Positions 14,315-22,101 of a DNA stretch of 32,334 bases are shown one piece after another; the stretch's first letter is position 1; every line of letters starts with the position of its first letter. Below the pieces are notes generated by a model. That model was not told the DNA's origin and did not search any database. It saw only the letters and a list, made by a program, of their open reading frames with translations. A program made the translations under genes and the position numbers. The stretch comes from Armatimonadota bacterium (GTDB taxonomy: Bacteria > Bacteroidota > Ignavibacteria > OLB7). The stretch spans positions 1 to 32,334 of the forward strand of contig JADZEY010000052.1 in NCBI GenBank assembly GCA_020850315.1. The letters run 5' to 3'.

Positions 14315-15817
14315 CTATCTGGCTGCGGGCCAGTTGGCCGCCTCGCGGTGATTCAAATCAATGCTGCCCCCCAAACCCTGGCTCCGCAAATAATTGGCTA
14401 ACCGTTCGGCAAAATATACCGACCGATGTTGCCCGCCAGTGCAGCCAAATCCGATGCTGATATGGTCGAAGCCACGCTCCAGATAAGCCTTTACCGAGCG
14501 TTCCACCAGCCCACAGGCATCCTGCCAGAATTGTTCAACATCTGCTTCGCGTTCCAGAAACTCAATCACCGATTGATCCTGCCCTGTCAGCTGCTTGTAC
14601 TCAGGGTATCGCCCTGGGTTGTGAAGGCTGCGGCAATCGAACACAAACCCGCCGCCGTGCCCAGTTGCATCCGCCGGATAGCCGCCACGCTTGTAGCTGA
14701 AACTGGTGATGTGGATGGTGAGCGCGGGGAGCGGGGAGCGGGGAGCGGAGATTGGGAATTGAGAACCATCCTCTTCCTTTTCATTCACTATTCCCAACTC
14801 ACCATTCACTATTTCGAAGGCTTGTTCCAGTTCTGGTAGTTCCACCGGCAGCCCGTCGGCAAAAAGCTGAGTGATGTTGGCAAGGGCGTAGGGGATACTG
14901 CTGAGAAAATGCTCCTTCTGTTGGAACCAGCCGCGGTAGCCGTAGGCCCCCATCGCCTGAAGAATCCGCACCAACGCAAAGCCACGAAACTGATACTGAA
15001 AGCTCTCCCGATCCACCGGAATTACTTCTTCCAGAGCATCCAGATAGCACTGCAATAATTGCTGGCGAACGGCTTGGGGGATTGCCGCTTTGGCATCGTA
15101 CAGCAGTGATGCGGCATCGTACTGCAACGCGCCGCGCCGCCCCCCTTGGTAATCAATCAGCCACGGCTTCCCCTGGCGCACCATGATGTTCCGCGACTGG
15201 AAATCACGGTATAAAAAATGGGAGCGGTCGGCCTGAAGAAGGAAGTCGCACAATCGCTCAAAATCATCTTCCAACCTTCCTTCGTGAAATGGAGTTTGCG
15301 CCAGTTTCAGGAAGTGATATTTGAAGTAGTTCAAGTCCCACATCATGGCGCGGCGGTCGAACTCGGGATGCGGCCACGCCACCGAATAATCAATCGCCCC
15401 ACCACCACGCACCTGAACTTGCGGAAGCAACCGCAGCACTTGCCGATAGAAGGGGATGATGGTTTCCGGGAAGCTATCGCCAACCCGCATCTGGCAGAGC
15501 AGGTCATACAATGTAGTCCCCCCTAAATCCTCCTCCAGATAGATACCGGACGCTTCATCAGCCGCATAAATTTCCGGAACCGGAAGCCCAACCGAACGGA
15601 GCGAACGTGAGTAAGAAAGGAACGCACGGTTCTCCTCCGGCTGGGGGCCAAACACGCCAACAGCAGTGGCAGCATCTTGGCCAATAAGGCGGTAGAGCTT
15701 GCGATCCGAGCCATCGGCACGAAGGTCGTGGATGGATGCTGGGGCAGCACCAAACGTGGCAGCGAACAGCGCCGAAAGCTGCGCGTGAAGCTGCGCGGAA
15801 TCAGTTGTGAGTTGCAT
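14315..15817 (-). CDS. Aminoglycoside-phosphotransferase-like kinase fused to RapZ C-terminal domain
   Basis: 500 residues. Residues 1-334 form an APH-fold kinase: YRDFQSRNIM (203-212) is the catalytic loop and LIDYQGG (220-226) the metal-binding Asp loop. The sequence resembles AmgK-type amino-sugar kinases of cell-wall recycling. Residues about 366-500 match the C-terminal domain of RapZ, with GFGCTGGQHRS (456-466); in E. coli this domain senses glucosamine-6-phosphate. The linker (about 335-365) is encoded by a heptanucleotide array. The ATG at 15817 was preferred over one at 15901 because the extra residues show no family similarity. Substrate and sensing role are inferred. The gene is convergent with the M15 gene, with one base between the stops. 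Confidence 0.85.
   Translation of the reverse strand: MQLTTDSAQLHAQLSALFAATFGAAPASIHDLRADGSDRKLYRLIGQDAATAVGVFGPQPEENRAFLSYSRSLRSVGLPVPEIYAADEASGIYLEEDLGGTTLYDLLCQMRVGDSFPETIIPFYRQVLRLLPQVQVRGGGAIDYSVAWPHPEFDRRAMMWDLNYFKYHFLKLAQTPFHEGRLEDDFERLCDFLLQADRSHFLYRDFQSRNIMVRQGKPWLIDYQGGRRGALQYDAASLLYDAKAAIPQAVRQQLLQCYLDALEEVIPVDRESFQYQFRGFALVRILQAMGAYGYRGWFQQKEHFLSSIPYALANITQLFADGLPVELPELEQAFEIVNGELGIVNEKEEDGSQFPISAPRSPLPALTIHITSFSYKRGGYPADATGHGGGFVFDCRSLHNPGRYPEYKQLTGQDQSVIEFLEREADVEQFWQDACGLVERSVKAYLERGFDHISIGFGCTGGQHRSVYFAERLANYLRSQGLGGSIDLNHREAANWPAAR
14729..14749. repeat. Tandem gagcggg heptamers within the fusion gene
   Basis: Three consecutive 7-base units (gagcggg, gagcggg, gagcgga) follow a 9-base variant of the unit. 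They encode the Arg-Ser-Pro-Leu-Pro part of the interdomain linker. Because 7 is not a multiple of 3, gain or loss of one unit would shift the frame before the RapZ domain. Confidence 0.75.
14762..14815. repeat. Intragenic heptanucleotide array encoding the linker
   Basis: Plus-strand units tcattca, ctattcc, caactca, ccattca, ctatttc match the style of the intergenic arrays. On the minus strand they are translated as EIVNGELGIVNE in the kinase-RapZ fusion. Confidence 0.7.
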
Positions 15818-15939
15818 GGTGAGAAATCTACGGCAGAACCGTTGGATGAGCAACGGATTGGCATCATGATGGAGAATGACACATGGCGAAGTAGCTGGCA
15901 CCGCGCCCCGGTGGGGGACTTCGACACAGAGTGACGAAT

Positions 15940-15972
15940 CACCGCGAAGCAGCGGCGCAAGCCCATCTCGCG
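15940..15972. repeat. Dispersed intergenic repeat, copy 2
   Basis: Nearly identical to 7495-7526, with one extra base. It is the first of several repeats in the 15818-16247 gap, which otherwise holds no gene. Confidence 0.8.
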
Positions 15973-16014
15973 AAGTTCTCAGAGGACAGTATTCTCACTG
16001 CCACCCGCAAGAAT

Positions 16015-16057
16015 GCTTCGACAGGCTCAGCATGAGCGGGTGAGCAGGCTCACCCGC
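16015..16057. repeat. gcttcgacaggctcagcatg-type repeat with 10-bp palindrome
   Basis: The motif starting gcttcgacaggctcagcatg (16015-16034) is a sequence I know as a common intergenic repeat in many bacterial genomes. It runs into a perfect palindrome gcgggtgagc-ag-gctcacccgc (16036-16057). Confidence 0.65.
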
Positions 16058-16077
16058 CAGTTCCCCACTCGTCCCCT

Positions 16078-16113
16078 CCGTCATTGCCCCGACCGATGTC
16101 GGGGCAATGACGG
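16078..16113. repeat. 16-bp perfect hairpin between the fusion gene and the CDF gene
   Basis: ccgtcattgccccgac (16078-16093), loop cgat, then the exact complement (16098-16113). One arm is shared with 7444-7458, so this is a dispersed repeat rather than a gene-specific terminator. It lies between divergent genes. Confidence 0.75.
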
Positions 16114-16247
16114 AATCAGGAGTGCGCGGTGCTTCCTTGCTGGCGGTAGCGGCGCGATGACAAAACTCTACAGGCAACCAGATGCCTGCGCGCCCTATAT
16201 TGCCCGCCGTAAATTCTCAACCGAACAGTACCTTCCACACATTTGCC

Positions 16248-17138
16248 ATGTCCCTAACCCGCGTCACATCGGTTTCGCTGGCAACCAACGCTTTGTTATT
16301 TGCCCTGAAGCTGTGGGGATTTTTGATGAGCGGCTCGGTGGCTCTTTTTTCCGACGCAATGAACTCACTGTTGGATGTTGCTTCTTCCACCGCGGTGCTG
16401 ATTTCCGTCCGTGTTGGGCGCAAAGCCCCCGACCGCGAGCATCCCTTTGGCCACAGCCGTGCCGAACCGATTGCAGGGTTTGTGTTGGCGGTGATTGCGT
16501 GCGTGTTGGCGGTGGAGGTATTGCAGGAATCCATCATGAAATTTTTGACCAAGCACGACCACGAAGTAAGCCCGTTGCTGTTTGCGATTCTTGGGGTTGC
16601 AATCGTGAGCAAGCTGGCAATGGCGGCATGGCAGCGGCGTGTTGGGCACCGGGCCAACAGCCCTGCGGTGTTGGCAATGGCGGTGGATTCACGCAACGAT
16701 GTCCTTTCCTCGCTTGCGGCACTTGCCGGCGTAACCGGCGCGGCAGTGGGGTTCAACCAAGCCGATGAGATTGCTGGATTGATTGTTGGCATCATCATCC
16801 TGATTGGCGGTATCCGGATTGTGCGGGATAACCTTGACCTGCTGTTGGGGCGCTCCCCTTCCGATGCTGTGATCCATGCTGTGCGGGGTGTGGTGGCGGC
16901 AGTGCCGGGGGTCCAGGGAATCCGGTTCTGCCGGGGGCATTATCTGGGAAGCGAACTCCATTTCGAAATCATCATCGCCTGCCACGGCGAGCTGTCAACA
17001 GCCGAATCGGCACAAATTGCCGACAATGTTCGGGTTGCTGCCGAGCAGGTTCCCGAAGTGAACGTTGCCTTCATCCACGTTGACACGGTGGAAGGACCAC
17101 ATCACTATCCTGAGTTGTTGAATGTGCTGGAGCGGTGA
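16248..17138 (+). CDS. Cation diffusion facilitator, probably Mn(II) exporter
   Basis: 296-residue CDF-family antiporter with six membrane helices (about 5-200) and a C-terminal cytoplasmic ferredoxin-like domain (about 205-296). The transport site reads NSLLD in helix 2 (N39, D43) and DSRND in helix 5 (D147, D151). Zn exporters usually have H/DxxxD plus HxxxD, whereas the NxxxD plus DxxxD set is that of Mn exporters such as MntE. A His-rich loop is absent. The ATG at 16248 begins right before helix 1; the frame is open to 16182. It stands alone, divergent from the kinase-RapZ gene. The strong hairpin after its stop is probably shared with the convergent gene. Confidence 0.9.
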   Translation: MSLTRVTSVSLATNALLFALKLWGFLMSGSVALFSDAMNSLLDVASSTAVLISVRVGRKAPDREHPFGHSRAEPIAGFVLAVIACVLAVEVLQESIMKFLTKHDHEVSPLLFAILGVAIVSKLAMAAWQRRVGHRANSPAVLAMAVDSRNDVLSSLAALAGVTGAAVGFNQADEIAGLIVGIIILIGGIRIVRDNLDLLLGRSPSDAVIHAVRGVVAAVPGVQGIRFCRGHYLGSELHFEIIIACHGELSTAESAQIADNVRVAAEQVPEVNVAFIHVDTVEGPHHYPELLNVLER

Positions 17139-17148
17139 GGCAGTGAAC

Positions 17149-17238
17149 AGACACAATGGGATGGACGCGCTTGGCTATGCAGCAGGCTGCGATAGCGTTG
17201 GCATCCATCCCATTGTCTGGTTTGCTCCCGTTTTTTTT
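17149..17238. terminator. Bidirectional terminator between convergent genes
   Basis: agacacaatgggatgga (17149-17165) pairs with tccatcccattgtct (17204-17218) with one bulge. The interior (gctatgcagc with gctgcgatagc) pairs as well, giving a long stem. A run of eight T (17231-17238) follows on the plus strand and overlaps the stop of the minus-strand gene. Confidence 0.7.
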
Positions 17239-19240
17239 ACCTCCCCGTAATCACAACTCGCCGCCGCAGCACCCTGTCTGCCGACTCCAGCTGCATGATG
17301 TAGGTTCCTAGCGGGCAGAGTGAAAGATCAACCTGCATCACCCCGTGGGCGCGGGCGCGGAATGGGGCTGAGTACACCTCCTCACCTATCATCGAAATCA
17401 CCCGCAACGTCACCGCCGGATCGTTGTTCAGCGATTGCATATTGGCGGCAATCATCACGCGGCCATCAGTGGGGTTGGGGTAGAGTGTGAAGTATTCTTC
17501 ATCGGCAGCTGCTGCTGGTTCCGCCGGGGCATCGCTGGTGGCGGCAACGGTGAAGAACAGCTCATCGTAGCTTCCAAAATCAGCCCGCAAGTCGGTGGCG
17601 TTTATCAGCACCTTCCCCTTGTTGTCGCGCAAGTTGTAGCTCCCTTTGGTCGCGCTTTGGGAGAAGAAGAACCACAGCCCATCGGCAAAACCTTCGTCGT
17701 TGATACGGAAGCGGTAGCCGCCGTTGGGAAGCGTGACGGTGTCGCGGTAGGTGACGTTATCCTCCAGCCCGGAACGGTCTAAGAACACGGTTCCATCCAG
17801 GCCGGTAATGGTGTAGCTGATGCCGTTGGTGGTCTCCCCCACGTAGTCTGGAATGTCATCGGTTCGCACCGTCACATACATCACATTTGCGAAGGTTCGG
17901 GCTGGGGTGAAATTAGTGGTGCTGGTGCTGTTGCCAGTGTATTCGTCGGCAACGCCGTTCACTTGGCTGATGGTTGCGTGGAAGGTCCCAGCCGCCGTTC
18001 CAAGACTGATCCCCGGCAAGGCAATTTCGGTGGATTCCAAAAACTTCAGATCCCCAGTCCAGTTAAAGCGGTTCTCGGTGGAGCCATTGATTCCGTAGTT
18101 GATTGTCAGCCGCGTGAGCGGTTCCTTCCCGGTGTTCCGAACCACAATGATTGGGGGCGCGCCGCTGCAAATCGGGTTCACCCGGCGGAATCGGTAGTCG
18201 TTGTTTGGGGCTTTCACATCCACAATCTCGGCATCGTTCTGGAAGTTTGGCGCGCCGGCGTACATCAGGTACGCATAGATGTAGTAGGAAGCCGGTTTAT
18301 CGGGAACCGCGTTGGTGTATGGCTCCATGTTGTAGTCAATCACCACCGAATCTTGGCCTTGAATCAGCGGAGTGAGATCGTAGGTGTAGGGCGTTACTTC
18401 TAGCCCCGGACACCACCCCGCGCGCGACAGCCACCAAGTTCCCCCTTGCGGGAACGTTGGGTTCCGTCCGCAGTCGTCGCGCCACAGATAGTGGCTGAAC
18501 GCTTGCTTGCCATTGATTGCTACGGTGTGCGTTTTTGGGGAGAACTCGGCGGCGTTATCGGTTCCGCCAAACCCGTGGCCAGTGGTGGTGATTTTCAGCG
18601 TTGCAACCCCGCCGTTTGGATCCACCGGAAAAGTTTTCGGCACCAGCGCGTTTTCGATGGAGTTGTTCGGGTCGCCATAGCGGAAGCTGCCAGCATAGAC
18701 TTTTTCCACACGATGAACATCCATCGGTGGAACGCCCTCGGTCATCTCGAACCACAGCGTCAGCAGCGGCCCGCGTTTCCAGCCATCGTAGAATGTTTGG
18801 ATTTCCACCGAATCGCGGAACAGCGGGGCGAAGTCGGTGACATCGGCCACCCACTCAAGCTCGGTTCCTGCGCTGAAGAAATTGCCGTAGGCCGTGATCG
18901 CCCGCGAAATCTCAATCGCTTCTTTGATTGGATTCCCCAAGCTATCCTGCTTCCCGGTCGGGCGTAGCGCGAAGACTTGTGTGGTGTAATCGTAGTAATC
19001 ATCCCCAGTCTGGAAACCGGTGTAGCGCATCTTGTAGCGCAGGATGATTTTGCGAAACCGGTGGGTGCTGTCGGGGAAGCCTACCCTGACGGTTTTGCGG
19101 TCTTGAACATCCCAACGATGTTCGGTCAGCACGGTGTCGCGGATCACGTTCCCTTCTTGGGCAGTTGCTCCGCTGAATGGGATTGCTACCATCGCTGTTG
19201 CCAGCAAAAGCAGCCCCCATGGAAGTCGCGAAAGTCTCAT
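17237..19240 (-). CDS. Secreted PNGase F-like protein with T9SS sorting domain
   Basis: 667 residues. The signal peptide ends at about 27 (GATA before QEG). Residues 40-310 align by eye with peptide-N-glycosidase F: DYYDY (D84 near the position of catalytic Asp60), DVTDF (134-138), AEFSPKTHTVAIN (E232 at the Glu206 position) and DRAGWCPG-like SRAGWCPG (272-279). The expected third acidic residue (Glu118 region) reads QTFYDGW, so activity is not certain. A middle beta-rich region (about 370-570) is unassigned. The last 87 residues (from EEYFTLYPNPTDG, about 581) are a T9SS type A sorting domain. It may remove or bind N-glycans at the cell surface. The open frame to 19324 is a translated repeat, so the ATG at 19240 was chosen. 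Confidence 0.8.
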   Translation of the reverse strand: MRLSRLPWGLLLLATAMVAIPFSGATAQEGNVIRDTVLTEHRWDVQDRKTVRVGFPDSTHRFRKIILRYKMRYTGFQTGDDYYDYTTQVFALRPTGKQDSLGNPIKEAIEISRAITAYGNFFSAGTELEWVADVTDFAPLFRDSVEIQTFYDGWKRGPLLTLWFEMTEGVPPMDVHRVEKVYAGSFRYGDPNNSIENALVPKTFPVDPNGGVATLKITTTGHGFGGTDNAAEFSPKTHTVAINGKQAFSHYLWRDDCGRNPTFPQGGTWWLSRAGWCPGLEVTPYTYDLTPLIQGQDSVVIDYNMEPYTNAVPDKPASYYIYAYLMYAGAPNFQNDAEIVDVKAPNNDYRFRRVNPICSGAPPIIVVRNTGKEPLTRLTINYGINGSTENRFNWTGDLKFLESTEIALPGISLGTAAGTFHATISQVNGVADEYTGNSTSTTNFTPARTFANVMYVTVRTDDIPDYVGETTNGISYTITGLDGTVFLDRSGLEDNVTYRDTVTLPNGGYRFRINDEGFADGLWFFFSQSATKGSYNLRDNKGKVLINATDLRADFGSYDELFFTVAATSDAPAEPAAAADEEYFTLYPNPTDGRVMIAANMQSLNNDPAVTLRVISMIGEEVYSAPFRARAHGVMQVDLSLCPLGTYIMQLESADRVLRRRVVITGR

Positions 19241-19263
19241 GGTTGAATGGTAGAAACGGTGTA

Positions 19264-19327
19264 GGAAATGTCGAATGGGAAATGAAGAATGGAGAATGAA
19301 AAATGACCAATGACTAATGACCAATAT
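19264..19327. repeat. Heptanucleotide array upstream of the PNGase F-like gene
   Basis: Units aaatgaa, gaatgga, gaatgaa, aaatgac, caatgac, taatgac repeat with 7-base spacing. The array fills most of the gap between the two minus-strand genes and lies in the 5' leader of the PNGase F-like gene. Confidence 0.75.
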
Positions 19328-19337
19328 CCCCCCTCCA

Positions 19338-20354
19338 CTACTCCGCCAGGCTGATCGGTGTCACCGAGATGACGGGAGTGATTTCCCAGACGGTCAGGGG
19401 GCGTGTGGGGTCGCGTTGTGCGTCGTTGCGGATTCCGGGGTCGCGCAATCCGTTGAAGAACAGCCCCCCTTCCACCGCAACCTGGCGCGGCGGAATCCAG
19501 TGCCATTGCGGCGCGGGGCGTTCCCCCACCACATCGGCCAACTGCTCGCGGGCGATGGTGAACTCATCCTGCAACGCCGCGCCAACCCCGCGCAGCGGGC
19601 CGGGGATTCGGGCAAACATCATGGTGGTGGTTGCGGTGTCGGCAGTGGTCCCAACCAGCAGTTGCACCTCACGGTCGTTTTCATCAGCCGACGCGCTGTC
19701 GTAGCGCACCCCGTGCAGCCAGCAAGTCACCGTGACGTTGCGCCGTTCTTGATCGAACCGCTTTGCCGGAGCCTGACCTTTCACCCCCGGATAGATACCG
19801 TACCGAACCCGAACTTCCCCTTGATCCGGCAGCGTCCGAAGCAGTGCACCAAGCGTGGAGAACGACTCGAACGGAGCAACCGTCCCTGCAGCCGTTGTGG
19901 CCACCGTGCGCCGAACATTTGCCCGCCACCCAGTGGGGGGGGGAATCGTCAACTTTGGATGCGTTTGAGCTCCCTTCCGCTTTTTGCTTGGCGCAGGCGT
20001 TGATGCTGTTGGCGGCGGAGCCGGCGCGGGTGTGGCCGCTGCAATCGTAGGCCGCGTTGCCACCACTGCCGAACGCCGCGCCACCGAACGCACGCTGTGC
20101 TTCCGTTTTTTGCTGATGTACTTTTTCCGGTTGTGCTTCTTTTGCGATTTCTTCCGCAGCTTTTTGCGCGGTTTCTTCCGCGATTTTTTGTGCGATTTCT
20201 TCCGGTAGGATTTATGCTTCTTCCGCTTCTGCGAGAGTTTCTGTTCCGAGGTGGATGTCCGGCGCGGTGCAGAGGTTCCCTCCTGTGCAGCCGTAACCAG
20301 CGGCACAAGTGCGAACAACACTGTCAGAAACCAGATAAACCGTCGCTTCATCAT
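19338..20354 (-). CDS. Secreted protein with Lys/Arg-rich tail region, unknown function
   Basis: 338 residues. The signal peptide covers about 1-23 (LVTAA before QEG). Residues 39-93 are over half Lys and Arg, with repeating K-K-S/H/P units that resemble histone or nucleic-acid-binding tails. A Pro/Ala linker follows (about 105-125). The C-terminal domain (about 145-338) is not recognised with confidence; it ends RPLTVWEITPVISVTPI, and similar L-T-V-W-E-I endings occur in small secreted bacterial proteins. Binding of DNA, RNA or anionic polysaccharide outside the cytoplasm is an inference. The start could be at either of the first two Met codons. It lies between rsmB and the PNGase F-like gene on the same strand. 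Confidence 0.65.
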   Translation of the reverse strand: MMKRRFIWFLTVLFALVPLVTAAQEGTSAPRRTSTSEQKLSQKRKKHKSYRKKSHKKSRKKPRKKLRKKSQKKHNRKKYISKKRKHSVRSVARRSAVVATRPTIAAATPAPAPPPTASTPAPSKKRKGAQTHPKLTIPPPTGWRANVRRTVATTAAGTVAPFESFSTLGALLRTLPDQGEVRVRYGIYPGVKGQAPAKRFDQERRNVTVTCWLHGVRYDSASADENDREVQLLVGTTADTATTTMMFARIPGPLRGVGAALQDEFTIAREQLADVVGERPAPQWHWIPPRQVAVEGGLFFNGLRDPGIRNDAQRDPTRPLTVWEITPVISVTPISLAE

Positions 20355-20378
20355 TCCGCAACCAGAGTACTAAGAACC

Positions 20379-20408
20379 GTGGGCTGCCAACTTATGCAAG
20401 CAGCCCAC
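20379..20408 (-). terminator. Hairpin after rsmB
   Basis: GTGGGCTGC (20379-20387) pairs perfectly with GCAGCCCAC (20400-20408) between rsmB and the basic-protein gene. The minus-strand continuation (GGTTCTTAG) has only a short T-tract, so termination may be partial. Confidence 0.4.
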
Positions 20409-20463
20409 AACAACCAAGACTTGGGGGGAAAGAAAAGCATTGGGGAGAGTGGGCAAACTTTCG

Positions 20464-21849
20464 CTATCCAACCCGCCGCAACCGCGCCGCAAACATTCCA
20501 TCCAGCCCGTGGCGGTGGGGAAGCGTTTGCATGAAGCCTTCCGGGGTAACCATTCCTTTCGGCAACCACTCCGACGCTGGCTCCAGCCGGAACTCGGGAT
20601 GATCGGCCAGGAATGCTTCCACCACTTCTTGATTTTCGCGCCGCTCAATCGTGCAGGTGGAGTACAGCAGGACACCATCCGGTTTCACCAGTTTGGCAGC
20701 GTTCGCAAGGATTGCGCGTTGCAGCGCGGCAAGCTGGGGAATGTCATCTGGCTCCCGCTTCCATTTGATGTCTGGCTTTTTGCTCAGTGTCCCCAGGCCG
20801 GAGCACGGGGCATCAACCACCACAAGATCCGCAGGGGGAAGAGTGACAGTGCTGGCATCGCCAACGGCGGTGTGTATCACTTCGGCCAGCCCCAGCCGTT
20901 GGGCGGCTTCATCAATCAGTCTCAGCTTTGGCTCGTATTTATCCAGCGCAACAACCTCACCCTGGCCTTGCATCAGTTCGGCCATTGCTGTGCTTTTCCC
21001 CCCCGGGGCGGCGCAAAGGTCAATCACCCTGATGCCCGGGGAAGGGGCCGCAAGGTGGATTGCCATGGTGGCCCCTTCATCTTGCACAGTGAACAGCCCT
21101 TGTTGAAATGCCCCGTTTGTGGTGACGTTGAACCCACCATCAACGTTCAGGATAGAGGGAAGCCACGGGGAGCGTGAGGTTTTGATCCCATCGGCAGCAA
21201 GCTGCTGCTCCACAGCTTCCCGCGTGGTTCGCAGAAGGTTGACCCGCAGCGTTAGCCGTGGGCGTTGGTTGCTGGCTTCCAACAAGTGTCCGGTTTCGGC
21301 GATACCAAACTCTTCGATCCACCGCCGCACCAGCCATTGCGGATGCGACTGCACCGCAGCAAGGTAGTAGGAGGGATCGCCGGAGCGGTCGGGCCAAGTG
21401 ATGGCGTTCAGTTTGCGGATCACGCTCCGCAGCACACCGTTGACAATCGCCGCGGACTTCTCCCCTTTCAGCCGCTTCACAATCTCCACCGATTCGTTGA
21501 CCGCTGCCGAGTGAGGGATTCGCTCCAGGAACATAATCTGGTAGAGCGCGACCCGCATGGCGTTTTTGACGATGGAGAGGCATTTGGAGAATTCGCCGTG
21601 GTAGAACCCGGTCAGCACCCAATCCAACCGGCCCCGCCAGCGAAGCACACCAGTGGTGAGCTCGTTCAGTAGCCGTTTGTCGGCATCGGAAAGATCCGAT
21701 TGACTAAGCTCGGTTCCCAGCAATTTATCAAGGTAGGCATCGCTTCGTTCAACGCGGGTTAGGATTTTCACGGCTATGCCGCGCGCTGTTCCGTAGATGC
21801 GGCGGTCATCGGAGTCTGCCGTGGATGGTTGGGGCTGTGGATTGTTCAT
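20464..21849 (-). CDS. rsmB: 16S rRNA (cytosine-967 C5) methyltransferase RsmB
   Basis: 461 residues. The N-terminal NusB-like RNA-binding domain spans about 20-155. The Rossmann methyltransferase domain follows, with the S-adenosylmethionine motif DLCAAPGGKS (277-286), DAPCSGLG (346-353; catalytic C349) and STCT (397-400; second conserved C399). This is the two-cysteine arrangement of RNA m5C methyltransferases. It methylates C967 of 16S rRNA in the E. coli numbering. Length and domain order are normal for RsmB. The ATG at 21849 gives a short unstructured leader of about 15 residues; a slightly later start is possible. Confidence 0.95.
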   Translation of the reverse strand: MNNPQPQPSTADSDDRRIYGTARGIAVKILTRVERSDAYLDKLLGTELSQSDLSDADKRLLNELTTGVLRWRGRLDWVLTGFYHGEFSKCLSIVKNAMRVALYQIMFLERIPHSAAVNESVEIVKRLKGEKSAAIVNGVLRSVIRKLNAITWPDRSGDPSYYLAAVQSHPQWLVRRWIEEFGIAETGHLLEASNQRPRLTLRVNLLRTTREAVEQQLAADGIKTSRSPWLPSILNVDGGFNVTTNGAFQQGLFTVQDEGATMAIHLAAPSPGIRVIDLCAAPGGKSTAMAELMQGQGEVVALDKYEPKLRLIDEAAQRLGLAEVIHTAVGDASTVTLPPADLVVVDAPCSGLGTLSKKPDIKWKREPDDIPQLAALQRAILANAAKLVKPDGVLLYSTCTIERRENQEVVEAFLADHPEFRLEPASEWLPKGMVTPEGFMQTLPHRHGLDGMFAARLRRVG

Positions 21850-22101
21850 CGTTGCTGTGCGTGCGTGACGTTATTGGTGTTGGAAGGCTCTTGGTATGGA
21901 GCGAATGCAGTGATTGACAATTTTCCCCCAAAGATATTTGGGCTGCCGCAGGCAATGGTGATTCGGTATATTCATCGGCGCGGCAGCGTGTGCCGCAGCA
22001 GCAAAACAAGCGGGATGTTGGGGCAACCATAGTAACCGATGCCCAGCTTGGCGTGTTTATCTGGCAACCATTTTTCTGCACCGTAACTGACAACAAACGC
22101 C

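Noticed and set aside
14729-14815. CRISPR-like or minisatellite array
   Set aside because: The units are 7 bases and degenerate, with no spacers; they form a coding linker.
19241-19324. 28-residue N-terminal extension of the PNGase F-like protein
   Set aside because: It is a translation of the heptanucleotide array, and a good signal peptide begins at the ATG at 19240.
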